5,179 bases of DNA from Thermoanaerobaculia bacterium (GCA_017883215.1 JADGOA010000273.1:1-5179); one strand, 5' to 3'; positions 1 to 5,179 are shown, numbered from the stretch's first letter. Notes: a model not told the origin generated them from the letters alone. A program made the numbers and translations.

Positions 1-1408
1 CCCCGCCTAACTGGGAGATGAACCGGTGGCACTCCTCGGGCGGGACCGCGGCGCTGACCAGGAAGCCCTGGATGTCGTCGCACGACTGCGAGCGCAGGAA
101 GTCGGCGGCCTCCTGGGTCTCCACACCTTCGCCGATGACTTTGATGTGAAGCGCCCTGGCCATTCCGAGGGCGGCCTTGGCGAGTGAGCGGTCGTCGGCC
201 CCCTCGAGGCGAAGGAACGAGCGCTCCAGCTTCAGCCCGTCGATGGGGAAGCGGCGCAGGTACGTCAGAGACAAGTAGCCGGAGCCGAAGTGCGAGATCA
301 GCGCTCGGACGCCGAGGCTCTTCAGCTCCTGCAGGATGCGCATGCTCGCTTCGGCGTTGTTCATCACGCAGCTTTCGTCGATCTCCAGCTCCAGGTACTG
401 AGGATCGAGCGCGGCGCTGCGCAAGGCGTCCGCGATCGAGGCCGTGAGGTCGTGCCGATGGAACTGCCGCGGCGAGAGATTCACGGAGACGAACAGCTCG
501 CGGCAACCTTCGCTGTGCCACTTGGCCGTTTGCCGGCAGGCCGTTCGCAGCACCCAGTCGCCGATGGGGACGATCAGGCCCGACACTTCCGCGGTGTGGA
601 TGAAGTCTCCCGGCATGAGGATGCCGCGATCGGGATCGTTCCAGCGCAGAAGAGCTTCGAATGCCACCAGCCGCTGCGTCTCCGCGTCGACGCGCGGCTG
701 GTAGTGAAGCACGAACTCCTGACGGGAGACCGCCAGGCGCAGCCGCGCTTCCAGCGCGAGCTCTTCCCTGGCGTCGGCCGCGAGGGTGTCGATGTAGACG
801 TAGCAGCTGTCTCCTCCACGCTCCTTGGCCACGTACATGGCCGTGTCGGCGAAGCGCAGCAGCGCCTCGGTCTCGCTGGCGTGGTCGGGGAACATGCTGA
901 TGCCGATGCTGGCGCTGACGAAGATCTCCCGGCCGTCGATCCGCAGCGGAAGTCGGATCTTTTCGAGCAGCTTTGCCGTCACCCTGGTCACGTCGTCGAT
1001 GCTGTGAACGCCCGGCATCAGCAGCACGAACTCGTCGCCGCCGATCCGCGCCACCGTGTCGTCGCCGCGCAGGTGCTCGCAGAGGAGCGCAGCCACGGCG
1101 CGCAGAACGCCGTCGCCGACATCGTGGCCGAACGAGTCGTTGACGATCTTGAAGCGATCCAGATCGACGAACAGAATCGCCACCTTCGTCCCGGCACGCC
1201 GGGCCTGGACGAAGGCGATGGAGGCGCGGTCCATCAGCAGCAGTCTGTTGGGTACGTTGGTCAGGGCGTCGTGAAATGCGAGCCGCTGCACTTCGGTGGT
1301 AGCCGCAACGTGTCGCCGGCGCTCCCGGAAGAGAAGCCAGACCAGCAGCGCGGCGACGATGAATCCCGACGCCATGACTGCGATGTTTCCCGCCTGGAAG
1401 TCCGTCAT
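1..1408 (-). CDS. GGDEF-EAL c-di-GMP signalling protein, degenerate EAL domain (partial, C-terminus off left edge)
   Basis: My minus-strand translation gives 469 codons, open at the left edge. Residues about 7-27 form one membrane segment followed by RERRRH, which suggests a cytoplasmic catalytic part; there is no room for a separate sensor domain. The GGDEF domain (about 41-205) has DLDRFKIVND at 82-91, GGDEF at 123-127 and an RxxD inhibitory site (R114, D117) five residues before it. This fits an active, product-inhibited diguanylate cyclase (2 GTP to c-di-GMP). The EAL domain (about 215-469) keeps E251-A-L, N310, E345, K393 and E427. However, the usual DDFGTG metal-binding loop reads SHFGSG (372-377), the TE motif is DE (344-345), and the late SRP motif is SAA (452-454). 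Phosphodiesterase activity is therefore doubtful; the domain may bind c-di-GMP or act as a regulator. Few residues are probably missing at the end. ATG 1408 is chosen because it follows a GAGG and lies after an in-frame stop. It lies downstream of, and in line with, the larger GGDEF-EAL gene. Confidence 0.93.
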   Translation of the reverse strand, partial: MTDFQAGNIAVMASGFIVAALLVWLLFRERRRHVAATTEVQRLAFHDALTNVPNRLLLMDRASIAFVQARRAGTKVAILFVDLDRFKIVNDSFGHDVGDGVLRAVAALLCEHLRGDDTVARIGGDEFVLLMPGVHSIDDVTRVTAKLLEKIRLPLRIDGREIFVSASIGISMFPDHASETEALLRFADTAMYVAKERGGDSCYVYIDTLAADAREELALEARLRLAVSRQEFVLHYQPRVDAETQRLVAFEALLRWNDPDRGILMPGDFIHTAEVSGLIVPIGDWVLRTACRQTAKWHSEGCRELFVSVNLSPRQFHRHDLTASIADALRSAALDPQYLELEIDESCVMNNAEASMRILQELKSLGVRALISHFGSGYLSLTYLRRFPIDGLKLERSFLRLEGADDRSLAKAALGMARALHIKVIGEGVETQEAADFLRSQSCDDIQGFLVSAAVPPEECHRFISQLGG

Positions 1409-1416
1409 TCCGACAG

Positions 1417-1420
1417 CCTC
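1417..1420 (-). promoter_or_regulatory. Ribosome binding site of the left GGDEF-EAL gene
   Basis: On the minus strand GAGG lies 8 bases before ATG 1408. It supports this start over the in-frame ATG 11 codons further in, which would cut into the membrane segment. The match is short, so support is moderate. Confidence 0.5.
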
Positions 1421-1473
1421 AGCGCATCGACGCGCTCATCATCGCGAGCGTGAGCGAGGCTTGCGGCGGAGAC

Positions 1474-1520
1474 GCGACGCGTGGCGATCTATGTCGCCCG
1501 GTCTCGCTCGCGACGCGTGG
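1474..1520. repeat. Two direct copies of GCGACGCGTGG between the GGDEF-EAL genes
   Basis: The 11-base sequence GCGACGCGTGG occurs at 1474-1484 and again at 1510-1520, a 36-base period, in the 188-base gap between the two signalling genes. The gap also holds partly complementary CGCGAGCG- and CGCTCGCG-type stretches. The repeats could be operator half-sites for the downstream gene or relics of duplication. I see no T-run terminator in the gap, so readthrough from the upstream gene is possible. Confidence 0.5.
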
Positions 1521-1596
1521 GTACCACCTGTTCCTCGGAATCCCGCTTGCTGAAGCTGATTACGCTACTCCGTTTCGCCCGGGTTTGAATCACCCA

Positions 1597-3615
1597 TTAA
1601 TGTGATCTCGCGTCTCGCAACATGTCTTTTTGGCTCATGTAGCGGTCAAAGTTGGCCGGTGGCATCGGCCGGCTGAACAGATACCCCTGCAGCCGGTCGC
1701 AAGCATGCTCGCGCAGGAAAGCCAGCTGGCTGATGGTTTCCACTCCCTCGGCGATCACTTTCAGCTTCAGGCTGTGCGCCAGCGCGATCACGCCCAGGGC
1801 GATCTGGGCGTCTTCCGGCGAAGCGAGATCGCGGACGAACGAGCCGTCCAGCTTCAGTGTGTCGATGGGGAAGTGCTTGAGATAGCTCAGACACGAATAC
1901 CCGGTCCCGAAATCATCGATGGCAATTCGTACGCCTAACGCCTTGAGCGCGTGCAGCGTCGGGATGGCCTTCTCCACGTCGCGCATGGCGTAGTGCTCGG
2001 TGATCTCCAGCTCCAGGAACTGCGGCGGGAAGTTTTCCGACTCCAGGACGCCCCGCACGTGGTCGATCAGGCCCGGATCCTGGAACTGCCGTCCCGAGAG
2101 GTTCACGGCCATCACGATGCGGTGCCCGAGGGTGTGCCACTCGCTGGCTTGTCTGCACGCCTCTTTCAGCACCCAACGGTCGATCGAGACGATCAGTCCC
2201 GACTGTTCCGCGGCGGGGATGAATCGGTCCGGCCGCAGCAGGCCCAGCTCCGGATGGTTCCAGCGGATGAGCGCTTCCAGGCCGAAGACCGCACCGGATT
2301 GCATGTCGATCAACGGCTGGTAGTAGAGGACGAACTCGTTCTGCGTGAGAGCGCGGCGCAGTCCGTTCTCGACTTCCAGCGCTTCCAGCGCCTTGCGGTT
2401 CATCGTGGCGGCGTAGTACTGCATGCTGTTGCGACCCAGGTCCTTGGCGCGATACATGGCAGTGTCGGCATTGCGGATGAGCGTCTCGCCATCGGTGCCG
2501 TCGTTCGGATAGACGGAGATGCCGATGCTGCTGGTGACGACGAAGTCGCGCTCGTCGATGGTGATCGTCGCTTTCAGCCCTTCCAGCACCTTCTGCGCGA
2601 CTTTCCCTGCGTCCTCGGCCTTTCCGATGATGTGGATCAGGATGGTGAACTCGTCGCCGCCGAATCGCGCCACCGTGTCTTCTTCGCGGATCGTGCTGCG
2701 GATCCGGGAGGAGACGATCTTCAGCAGGCGGTCACCTACCGTGTGGCCGAGCGAGTCGTTGATCTGCTTGAATCGGTCGATGTCCAGGAAGAGCACCGCC
2801 AGCTTGTAGCGGTGCCGCTGCGCGTGCGCCAGCGCGACGGCGAGCCGGTCTGTGAAAAGCGATCGATTAGGCAGGCCGGTCAGGGTGTCGTAATAGGCGA
2901 GCTGCTCGACCTGGGACGTGGCCTCGATGCCTGCCTCGCGCTGGTCCTCGAGAACCGTCAGCACGATGGCCAGGGCGATCACGGCGCTGGCGGCCGCGTC
3001 GGCCACGCCGATGACCATCAGCGGTGTCGCGATCGATCGGTCCACCAGGCTGCGCATCAGCAGCATGAACTCGTCCAGCTGCACCAGCCCGTAGATGACG
3101 AAGGCCACGCCCGGGATCGTGAAGCCCGAGCCGCGGAACTTCCGGATGGCGACGCCACAGGCGATGAACGCCAGCGCGCAGGCGAACGAGTGCAGGGACA
3201 GGAAGAAGAAGCGGTGGATGGCCGCGTCGTGTCCGAGGAAGAAGGGGATGCCGCCGGAGACGAGCCCGGCCGTCCCGAGGATCAGAAGGAGGCGCTGCGA
3301 CTCGCGGATCTTCAGCGGCTTGCGCTTGGCGATCTCGATCGAGCCCCAGATCATCCAGCCGAGCTGGAGAAATGCCGCCGCCCCCCCAGCCACCGACGCG
3401 ACGATCAGCGTGGGACGGTTGCCGGCCATCCCTTCCGTTCCGACGATGATCAGCGCCACCGCGAAGTGGAAGAGTGTCAGTGAGGCAAAACTGAGGGTCC
3501 ATTCGACCAGGTAAGCCGAACGGAAGCGCCGGTAGAGCTGCAAAAGGAGAAGCGAGACCGCGAAAGGGCCGACGAGGTGCAGGCCGAGCGCTTGAAAGAG
3601 TGCTGGCGTCGGCAT
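1597..3615 (-). CDS. Seven-TM GGDEF-EAL protein (bifunctional diguanylate cyclase/phosphodiesterase)
   Basis: 672 residues, complete. About seven hydrophobic segments (roughly 5-28, 39-60, 68-95, 108-128, 136-157, 165-186, 197-223) form an integral membrane input region that I cannot match to a named sensor family; no MHYT motif is visible. The GGDEF domain (about 236-400) has DIDRFKQIND at 278-287, GGDEF at 319-323 and an RxxD inhibitory site (R310, D313). The EAL domain (about 415-660) has E447-A-L, N505, TE at 539-540, IDDFGTG at 566-572, K588, AEGVE at 622-626 and QGYLFSRP at 643-650. All residues known to matter for metal binding and catalysis in the EAL family are present, so both synthesis and breakdown of c-di-GMP are plausible; which one dominates in the cell cannot be read from sequence. 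The ATG lies nine codons after an in-frame TGA, which fixes the start, although I see no clear Shine-Dalgarno. The smaller GGDEF-EAL gene follows 188 bases downstream on the same strand. Confidence 0.96.
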   Translation of the reverse strand: MPTPALFQALGLHLVGPFAVSLLLLQLYRRFRSAYLVEWTLSFASLTLFHFAVALIIVGTEGMAGNRPTLIVASVAGGAAAFLQLGWMIWGSIEIAKRKPLKIRESQRLLLILGTAGLVSGGIPFFLGHDAAIHRFFFLSLHSFACALAFIACGVAIRKFRGSGFTIPGVAFVIYGLVQLDEFMLLMRSLVDRSIATPLMVIGVADAAASAVIALAIVLTVLEDQREAGIEATSQVEQLAYYDTLTGLPNRSLFTDRLAVALAHAQRHRYKLAVLFLDIDRFKQINDSLGHTVGDRLLKIVSSRIRSTIREEDTVARFGGDEFTILIHIIGKAEDAGKVAQKVLEGLKATITIDERDFVVTSSIGISVYPNDGTDGETLIRNADTAMYRAKDLGRNSMQYYAATMNRKALEALEVENGLRRALTQNEFVLYYQPLIDMQSGAVFGLEALIRWNHPELGLLRPDRFIPAAEQSGLIVSIDRWVLKEACRQASEWHTLGHRIVMAVNLSGRQFQDPGLIDHVRGVLESENFPPQFLELEITEHYAMRDVEKAIPTLHALKALGVRIAIDDFGTGYSCLSYLKHFPIDTLKLDGSFVRDLASPEDAQIALGVIALAHSLKLKVIAEGVETISQLAFLREHACDRLQGYLFSRPMPPANFDRYMSQKDMLRDARSH

Positions 3616-3747
3616 CAGTCGGGTTTCGGCGATTCAAAGCGCCGATCTGCTCTCCGTTCCACCGTCCATCCACCCAGGGGAGTCACCCGAGCTGCCGCGA
3701 AAGTGTTGAAACGACTAGGGGAAGTCGATCCCAGCAGCGCACGACAG

Positions 3748-3776
3748 AGTATCCGGGGAAACTGACGAGAAAGCAA
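3748..3776 (-). promoter_or_regulatory. Weak sigma-70-like promoter candidate for the 7-TM GGDEF-EAL gene
   Basis: Read on the minus strand: TTGCTT (3776-3771), 17 bases, then GATACT (3753-3748). Spacing is ideal, but only three and four of six positions match the consensus. It would leave an untranslated leader of about 125 bases before ATG 3615. Such matches arise easily by chance. Confidence 0.2.
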
Positions 3777-3780
3777 GAGC

Positions 3781-3806
3781 GCAGACCGCGGAAGGCAGAC
3801 CGCGGA
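3781..3806. repeat. Short direct repeat GCAGACCGCGGA x2
   Basis: GCAGACCGCGGA occurs at 3781-3792 and 3795-3806, a 14-base period. It is followed by related decayed units (ACCGCAGAGCGCAG). It looks like a small degenerate tandem repeat in non-coding DNA; no function is evident. Confidence 0.55.
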
Positions 3807-3874
3807 CCGCAGAGCGCAGTCCACCGAGTTGCGCTCCGCGCACACGAGCTCACCGTTACAGCGCCCGCGGCCTC

Positions 3875-3890
3875 TGGACATCGATTTGCA
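3875..3890 (+). promoter_or_regulatory. Candidate sigma-54 (-24/-12) promoter for the lipoprotein gene
   Basis: TGGACATCGATTTGCA matches the sigma-54 pattern TGGCACG-N4-TTGCA in its invariant parts: GG (3876-3877) and GC (3888-3889) are exactly 10 bases apart, and the -12 element TTGCA is perfect. The -24 element is TGGACA rather than TGGCAC. Transcription would begin near 3901, giving a leader of about 70 bases. No enhancer-binding-protein site was recognised. Confidence 0.35.
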
Positions 3891-3953
3891 CATCTCGCGT
3901 GCCGTGCCGTGCGCAGCAATTCGAAACGCGGCGCAAGTCTCGGACGTGAAGTG

Positions 3954-3960
3954 AAAGGAG
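3954..3960 (+). promoter_or_regulatory. Strong Shine-Dalgarno of the small lipoprotein gene
   Basis: AAAGGAG is the best ribosome binding site in the window. It lies 6 bases before GTG 3967 and 9 bases before ATG 3970. Both spacings work, so it supports the gene but does not decide between the two adjacent starts. Confidence 0.75.
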
Positions 3961-3969
3961 TACCCCGTG

Positions 3970-4173
3970 ATGCATGTGAAGAAACTCATCTCCAGAACCG
4001 CCGGCGCCGGCGCGATTGCGATTCTCGTGCTGTTCACCGTCGCCTGCGCGAGCACGACAGTCCCGCCCGGACTGCCTTCAGGCATCGACCAGATCAATAC
4101 CGGCAAGGCGAGCTCGCCGATCCGCGTCGGTGAGAATGCTCCCGCGGCTTCGACGATGACTGTCGCCCGGTGA
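3970..4173 (+). CDS. Small predicted lipoprotein, function unknown
   Basis: 67 residues from ATG 3970 (68 if GTG 3967 is used). A positively charged start (MHVKKLISR) leads into a hydrophobic stretch, AGAIAILVLFTVA, ending at a cysteine (residue 26 from the ATG). The sequence LFTVAC fits the relaxed bacterial lipoprotein pattern, although Thr at -3 is less usual than Leu or Val. Cleavage would leave a mature peptide of about 42 residues, rich in Ser, Thr, Pro, Ala and Gly, with no conserved domain I recognise. It is probably lipid-anchored in the envelope. A strong Shine-Dalgarno and a candidate sigma-54-type promoter precede it. It is read divergently from the c-di-GMP genes, and a hairpin and the REP-like repeat follow its stop. 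It could be an entericidin-like or other small envelope lipoprotein; that is a guess from size alone. Confidence 0.72.
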   Translation: MHVKKLISRTAGAGAIAILVLFTVACASTTVPPGLPSGIDQINTGKASSPIRVGENAPAASTMTVAR

Positions 4174-4204
4174 CGGGTGAGCGGCAGACGCGAAACTACC
4201 GCAG

Positions 4205-4223
4205 GGCACGGCTGCGCCGTGCC
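4205..4223. repeat. Perfect GC hairpin downstream of the lipoprotein gene
   Basis: GGCACGGC (4205-4212), loop TGC, GCCGTGCC (4216-4223): a perfect 8-base stem beginning 32 bases after the lipoprotein stop. No T-run follows, so it is a poor intrinsic terminator. It is preceded by GCAG, resembling the GTAG that precedes the palindrome at 4265. It may be a second REP-like unit or an mRNA 3'-end stabiliser. Confidence 0.6.
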
Positions 4224-4260
4224 GAACCCCGGTGGGCCATACGCGCTAACTTGATGTTTT

Positions 4261-4342
4261 GTAGGGACGCGCAGCAGCGCGTCCGCAACTCTCGTCGGCC
4301 CTCCGCCCCCCAAAGCTGCGGACGCGCTGCTGCGCGTCCCTA
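4261..4342. repeat. REP-like doublet: perfect 26-base inverted repeat with hairpin arms
   Basis: The arms at 4262-4287 and 4317-4342 are perfect reverse complements, separated by 29 bases. Each arm is itself a hairpin: on the left, GGACGCGC, AGCA, GCGCGTCC (4265-4284). GTAG (4261-4264) stands directly before the left hairpin. A GTAG-type tetranucleotide before a short hairpin, and pairs of such units facing each other, are known marks of bacterial REP/BIME elements mobilised by REP-associated (RAYT) transposases. No such transposase lies in this window, and I cannot check copy number. The right arm ends exactly where the group II intron begins. Confidence 0.7.
4337..4342 (+). other. IBS1, 5'-exon recognition site of the group II intron
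   Basis: TCCCTA, the last six bases before the predicted 5' splice site, is perfectly complementary to TAGGGA at 4520-4525 inside the intron. The site is part of the right arm of the REP-like palindrome. Confidence 0.65.
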
Positions 4343-4519
4343 GTGCGCCCGAGAGCGCATCTGAAAAGGAGGAAAAGAAGCCTCTCAACCAAACGCTCGA
4401 CTGGTTGAAAGCCGACCGTAACTGCGTCGTCGTAAGGCGGGGTGGGGAGCAACGGAAGGCGAGTCTGTCGGTCCGTACGAAAGAAACTCGATTCGGCCTC
4501 ATGATCCTGGCGAGTCTGC

Positions 4520-4525
4520 TAGGGA
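4520..4525 (+). other. EBS1 of the group II intron
   Basis: TAGGGA in the domain I region, complementary at all six positions to the exon bases 4337-4342. It is flanked by GAGTCTGC and AAGACG, which can pair in part (GTCT with AGAC) and would place EBS1 in a hairpin loop, its usual position. Confidence 0.6.
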
Positions 4526-5008
4526 AAGACGAAGCCCGGAAACCCGGTGGACGCAGACGGGAAACGGTCCTGCGGGGAGAAGTCCAGAACGCGAAAACAA
4601 ACGAGCGTGGAGGAAGCGTACATGGAAGGTCATGGGGCGGTTGGAGACAGAACGACAGATGGTTCAGGTGTGGTGAATCGGGGATCCCCGCAGCTGCGCA
4701 AGTGAAAGGCAGACGGGTGACAGAGCCTCCGTAGGAGCTGGGAAACGCCGTAACTGGCGTGGAGCAAAGGGAGGCAGGGAGGTGGATCGGGAGCGAAACG
4801 GGAAGGCGCCAATCGTACATTGCCCACAAGGTTAGAACACGAGAGCTATGAGCAGCCGAATTCGTGCTCATACGCGCAAGACCGCCGAGCAACTGATGTG
4901 GATCGGCTCTGGTGACAGAGCGGCTTACAAGCCAGCACGCCAGACTTCTTTCACCTAGCTGCGAGTCTCACGTGTACAGATCCATCCCGAAGAGGACCAC
5001 CAACTGGA

Positions 5009-5041
5009 GAGCCGGATGCGGGAGATCCGCCAGTCCGGTTC
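5009..5041 (+). ncRNA. Group II intron domain V (catalytic hairpin)
   Basis: 33 bases. The lower helix pairs GAGCCGGA (5009-5016) with TCCGGTTC (5034-5041), and the upper helix pairs GCGG (5018-5021) with CCGC (5027-5030). The catalytic triad AGC is at 5010-5012. Between the helices on the 3' side stand CAG (5031-5033), where many introns have A-CG or A-AG; the U5017-A pair is thus replaced by U opposite C. The terminal loop GAGA(T) resembles a GNRA loop. This is the most diagnostic part of the element. Confidence 0.85.
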
Positions 5042-5081
5042 GGAGGGAGGGGGGGGCCGAAAGGCCTCTCCCTACCCCAAT
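5042..5081 (+). ncRNA. Group II intron domain VI with branch-point A5074 and 3' end
   Basis: AGGGAG (5044-5049) pairs with CTCCCT (5068-5073), and GGCC/GGCC closes a GAAA loop (5055-5066). A5074 bulges where GG (5042-5043) can pair with CC (5075-5076). It is the eighth base from the predicted 3' end (…CTACCCCAAT), matching the usual branch-point distance. A run of eight G (5049-5056) faces a single T (5067), making an asymmetric internal loop that looks like a G-tract expansion. Confidence 0.75.
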
Positions 5082-5179
5082 CAGGTTCATCACCGCTCCA
5101 TCGGCCCCCTGGCCGTTCGCCGGCTCAGAGGGTGTGCGGAAATCGAATTCACCACAGAGGCACAGAGACTGTTCCTCTG
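5082..5179. other. 3' exon flank with repeat-like tail, no gene seen
   Basis: The 98 bases after the intron contain no recognisable coding sequence. The end (about 5149-5179) reads ATTCACCACAGAGGCACAGA and onward, a phrase I associate with dispersed non-coding repeats in GC-rich soil bacteria. CAGAGG (5155-5160) and CCTCTG (5174-5179) can pair across 13 bases. The window ends here, so the repeat may be incomplete. Confidence 0.35.

Larger units (their letters stand above)
3616..3966. other. Divergent intergenic region, no gene
   Basis: About 350 bases between the starts of the minus-strand GGDEF-EAL gene and the plus-strand lipoprotein gene. I find no RNA gene and no c-di-GMP riboswitch consensus here. 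It holds a weak minus-strand promoter candidate, a short purine-rich direct repeat, a sigma-54-like site and a strong Shine-Dalgarno; each is listed separately. Frames that stay open across it show no recognisable protein features. Confidence 0.6.
4343..5081 (+). mobile_element. ORF-less group II intron (ribozyme, about 739 bases)
   Basis: The 5' end is GTGCG, as in bacterial group II introns, and GTGCGC (4343-4348) can pair with GCGCAT (4355-4360) as an opening helix. The 3' end carries domain V (5009-5041) and domain VI with a bulged adenosine (5042-5081). EBS1 TAGGGA (4520-4525) pairs perfectly with the six exon bases upstream. Hairpins lie between: ACGCC/GGCGT at 4745-4760; TATGAGCA/TGCTCATA at 4847-4872; and GCTCTG/CAGAGC with a GTGA (GNRA) loop at 4906-4921. 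Intact bacterial introns carry a reverse transcriptase/maturase gene in domain IV and run to about 2-3 kb. Here there is none, nor room for one; domain IV is probably reduced to the stretch before 5009. Splicing or movement would need a maturase acting in trans. The AGC triad in domain V fits IIA/IIB types, whereas insertion after a hairpin with no EBS2 that I could find recalls IIC, so the class is unsettled. Boundaries may be off by a base or two at the 3' end. Confidence 0.85.

Noticed and set aside
290..1453. 387-codon plus-strand open frame
   Set aside because: Antisense shadow of the left GGDEF-EAL gene, which has intact GGDEF and recognisable EAL motifs on the minus strand.
1951..3483. 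510-codon plus-strand open frame
   Set aside because: Exact antisense shadow of the 672-residue GGDEF-EAL gene, whose conserved motifs establish the true strand. The translation is low-complexity and Arg/Asp/Gln-rich.
3781..3806. CRISPR array
   Set aside because: Only two 12-base units with a 2-base gap; no spacers of regular length and no cas genes.
3616..3966. c-di-GMP riboswitch upstream of either flanking gene
   Set aside because: Considered because of the c-di-GMP genes; I found no GEMM-I conserved core on either strand.
3600..4133. 177-codon plus-strand frame overlapping the lipoprotein gene
   Set aside because: Different frame from the lipoprotein, no ribosome binding site or domain, Arg-rich shadow composition.
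4205..4223. Intrinsic terminator for the lipoprotein gene
   Set aside because: The hairpin is strong but is followed by GAACCCCGG rather than a T-run, so I list it only as a hairpin/repeat.
4326..4336. IBS2 with a matching EBS2 in the intron
   Set aside because: I searched 4343-4520 by eye for a complement to the exon bases upstream of IBS1 and found no convincing match, so none is annotated.
4405..4734. 109-codon plus-strand open frame inside the intron
   Set aside because: It lies in the domain I region and contains EBS1. Its Arg/Gly-rich product shows no reverse transcriptase, maturase or other motif.
3615..4892. 425-codon open frame on the minus strand
   Set aside because: It runs antisense through the intron ribozyme, the REP-like repeat and the lipoprotein gene, has no domain or plausible composition (Ser/Arg/Pro-rich), and is explained by few stop codons in GC-rich DNA.

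Overview
The window is GC-rich bacterial DNA, probably from a Gram-negative organism with c-di-GMP signalling: it has two GGDEF-EAL proteins and a small lipoprotein. The intergenic DNA is rich in short palindromes and carries a group II intron. An origin in Acidobacteriota or a deltaproteobacterium-like lineage would fit, but nothing here fixes the taxon and I hold it loosely.

Layout. Positions 1-1408 (minus strand) hold a membrane-anchored GGDEF-EAL protein whose last residues lie beyond the left edge. Its GGDEF half looks intact, but its EAL half has lost the metal-binding aspartate pair. After a 187-base gap comes a complete 672-residue GGDEF-EAL protein (1597-3615, minus strand) with about seven membrane segments and every key residue of both domains. 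Transcription of the pair would run leftwards, from the larger gene into the smaller. From 3616 to 3966 there is a divergent intergenic region with a candidate sigma-54-type promoter and a strong ribosome binding site. These serve a roughly 67-residue predicted lipoprotein (3970-4173, plus strand).

The right end carries no convincing protein gene. It contains a GC-rich hairpin (4205-4223) and a REP-like doublet made of two inverted 26-base arms (4262-4342). Immediately after the doublet is a 739-base plus-strand group II intron (4343-5081) with no reverse transcriptase gene. The intron call rests on four things: a GTGCG 5' end, a domain V with the AGC triad and its bulge, a domain VI with a bulged adenosine near the 3' end, and a perfect 6-base EBS1/IBS1 match to the bases just before the 5' splice site. 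The last 98 bases hold a repeat-like tail and no gene.

How the parts may work together. The two GGDEF-EAL proteins probably adjust the same c-di-GMP pool. The large one has the residues for both synthesis and breakdown; the small one has the residues for synthesis only. The lipoprotein is not visibly linked to them. The intron and the REP-like hairpin form the most unusual unit: the intron sits exactly at the edge of the palindrome and pairs with its arm, so the repeat looks like the intron's target site.
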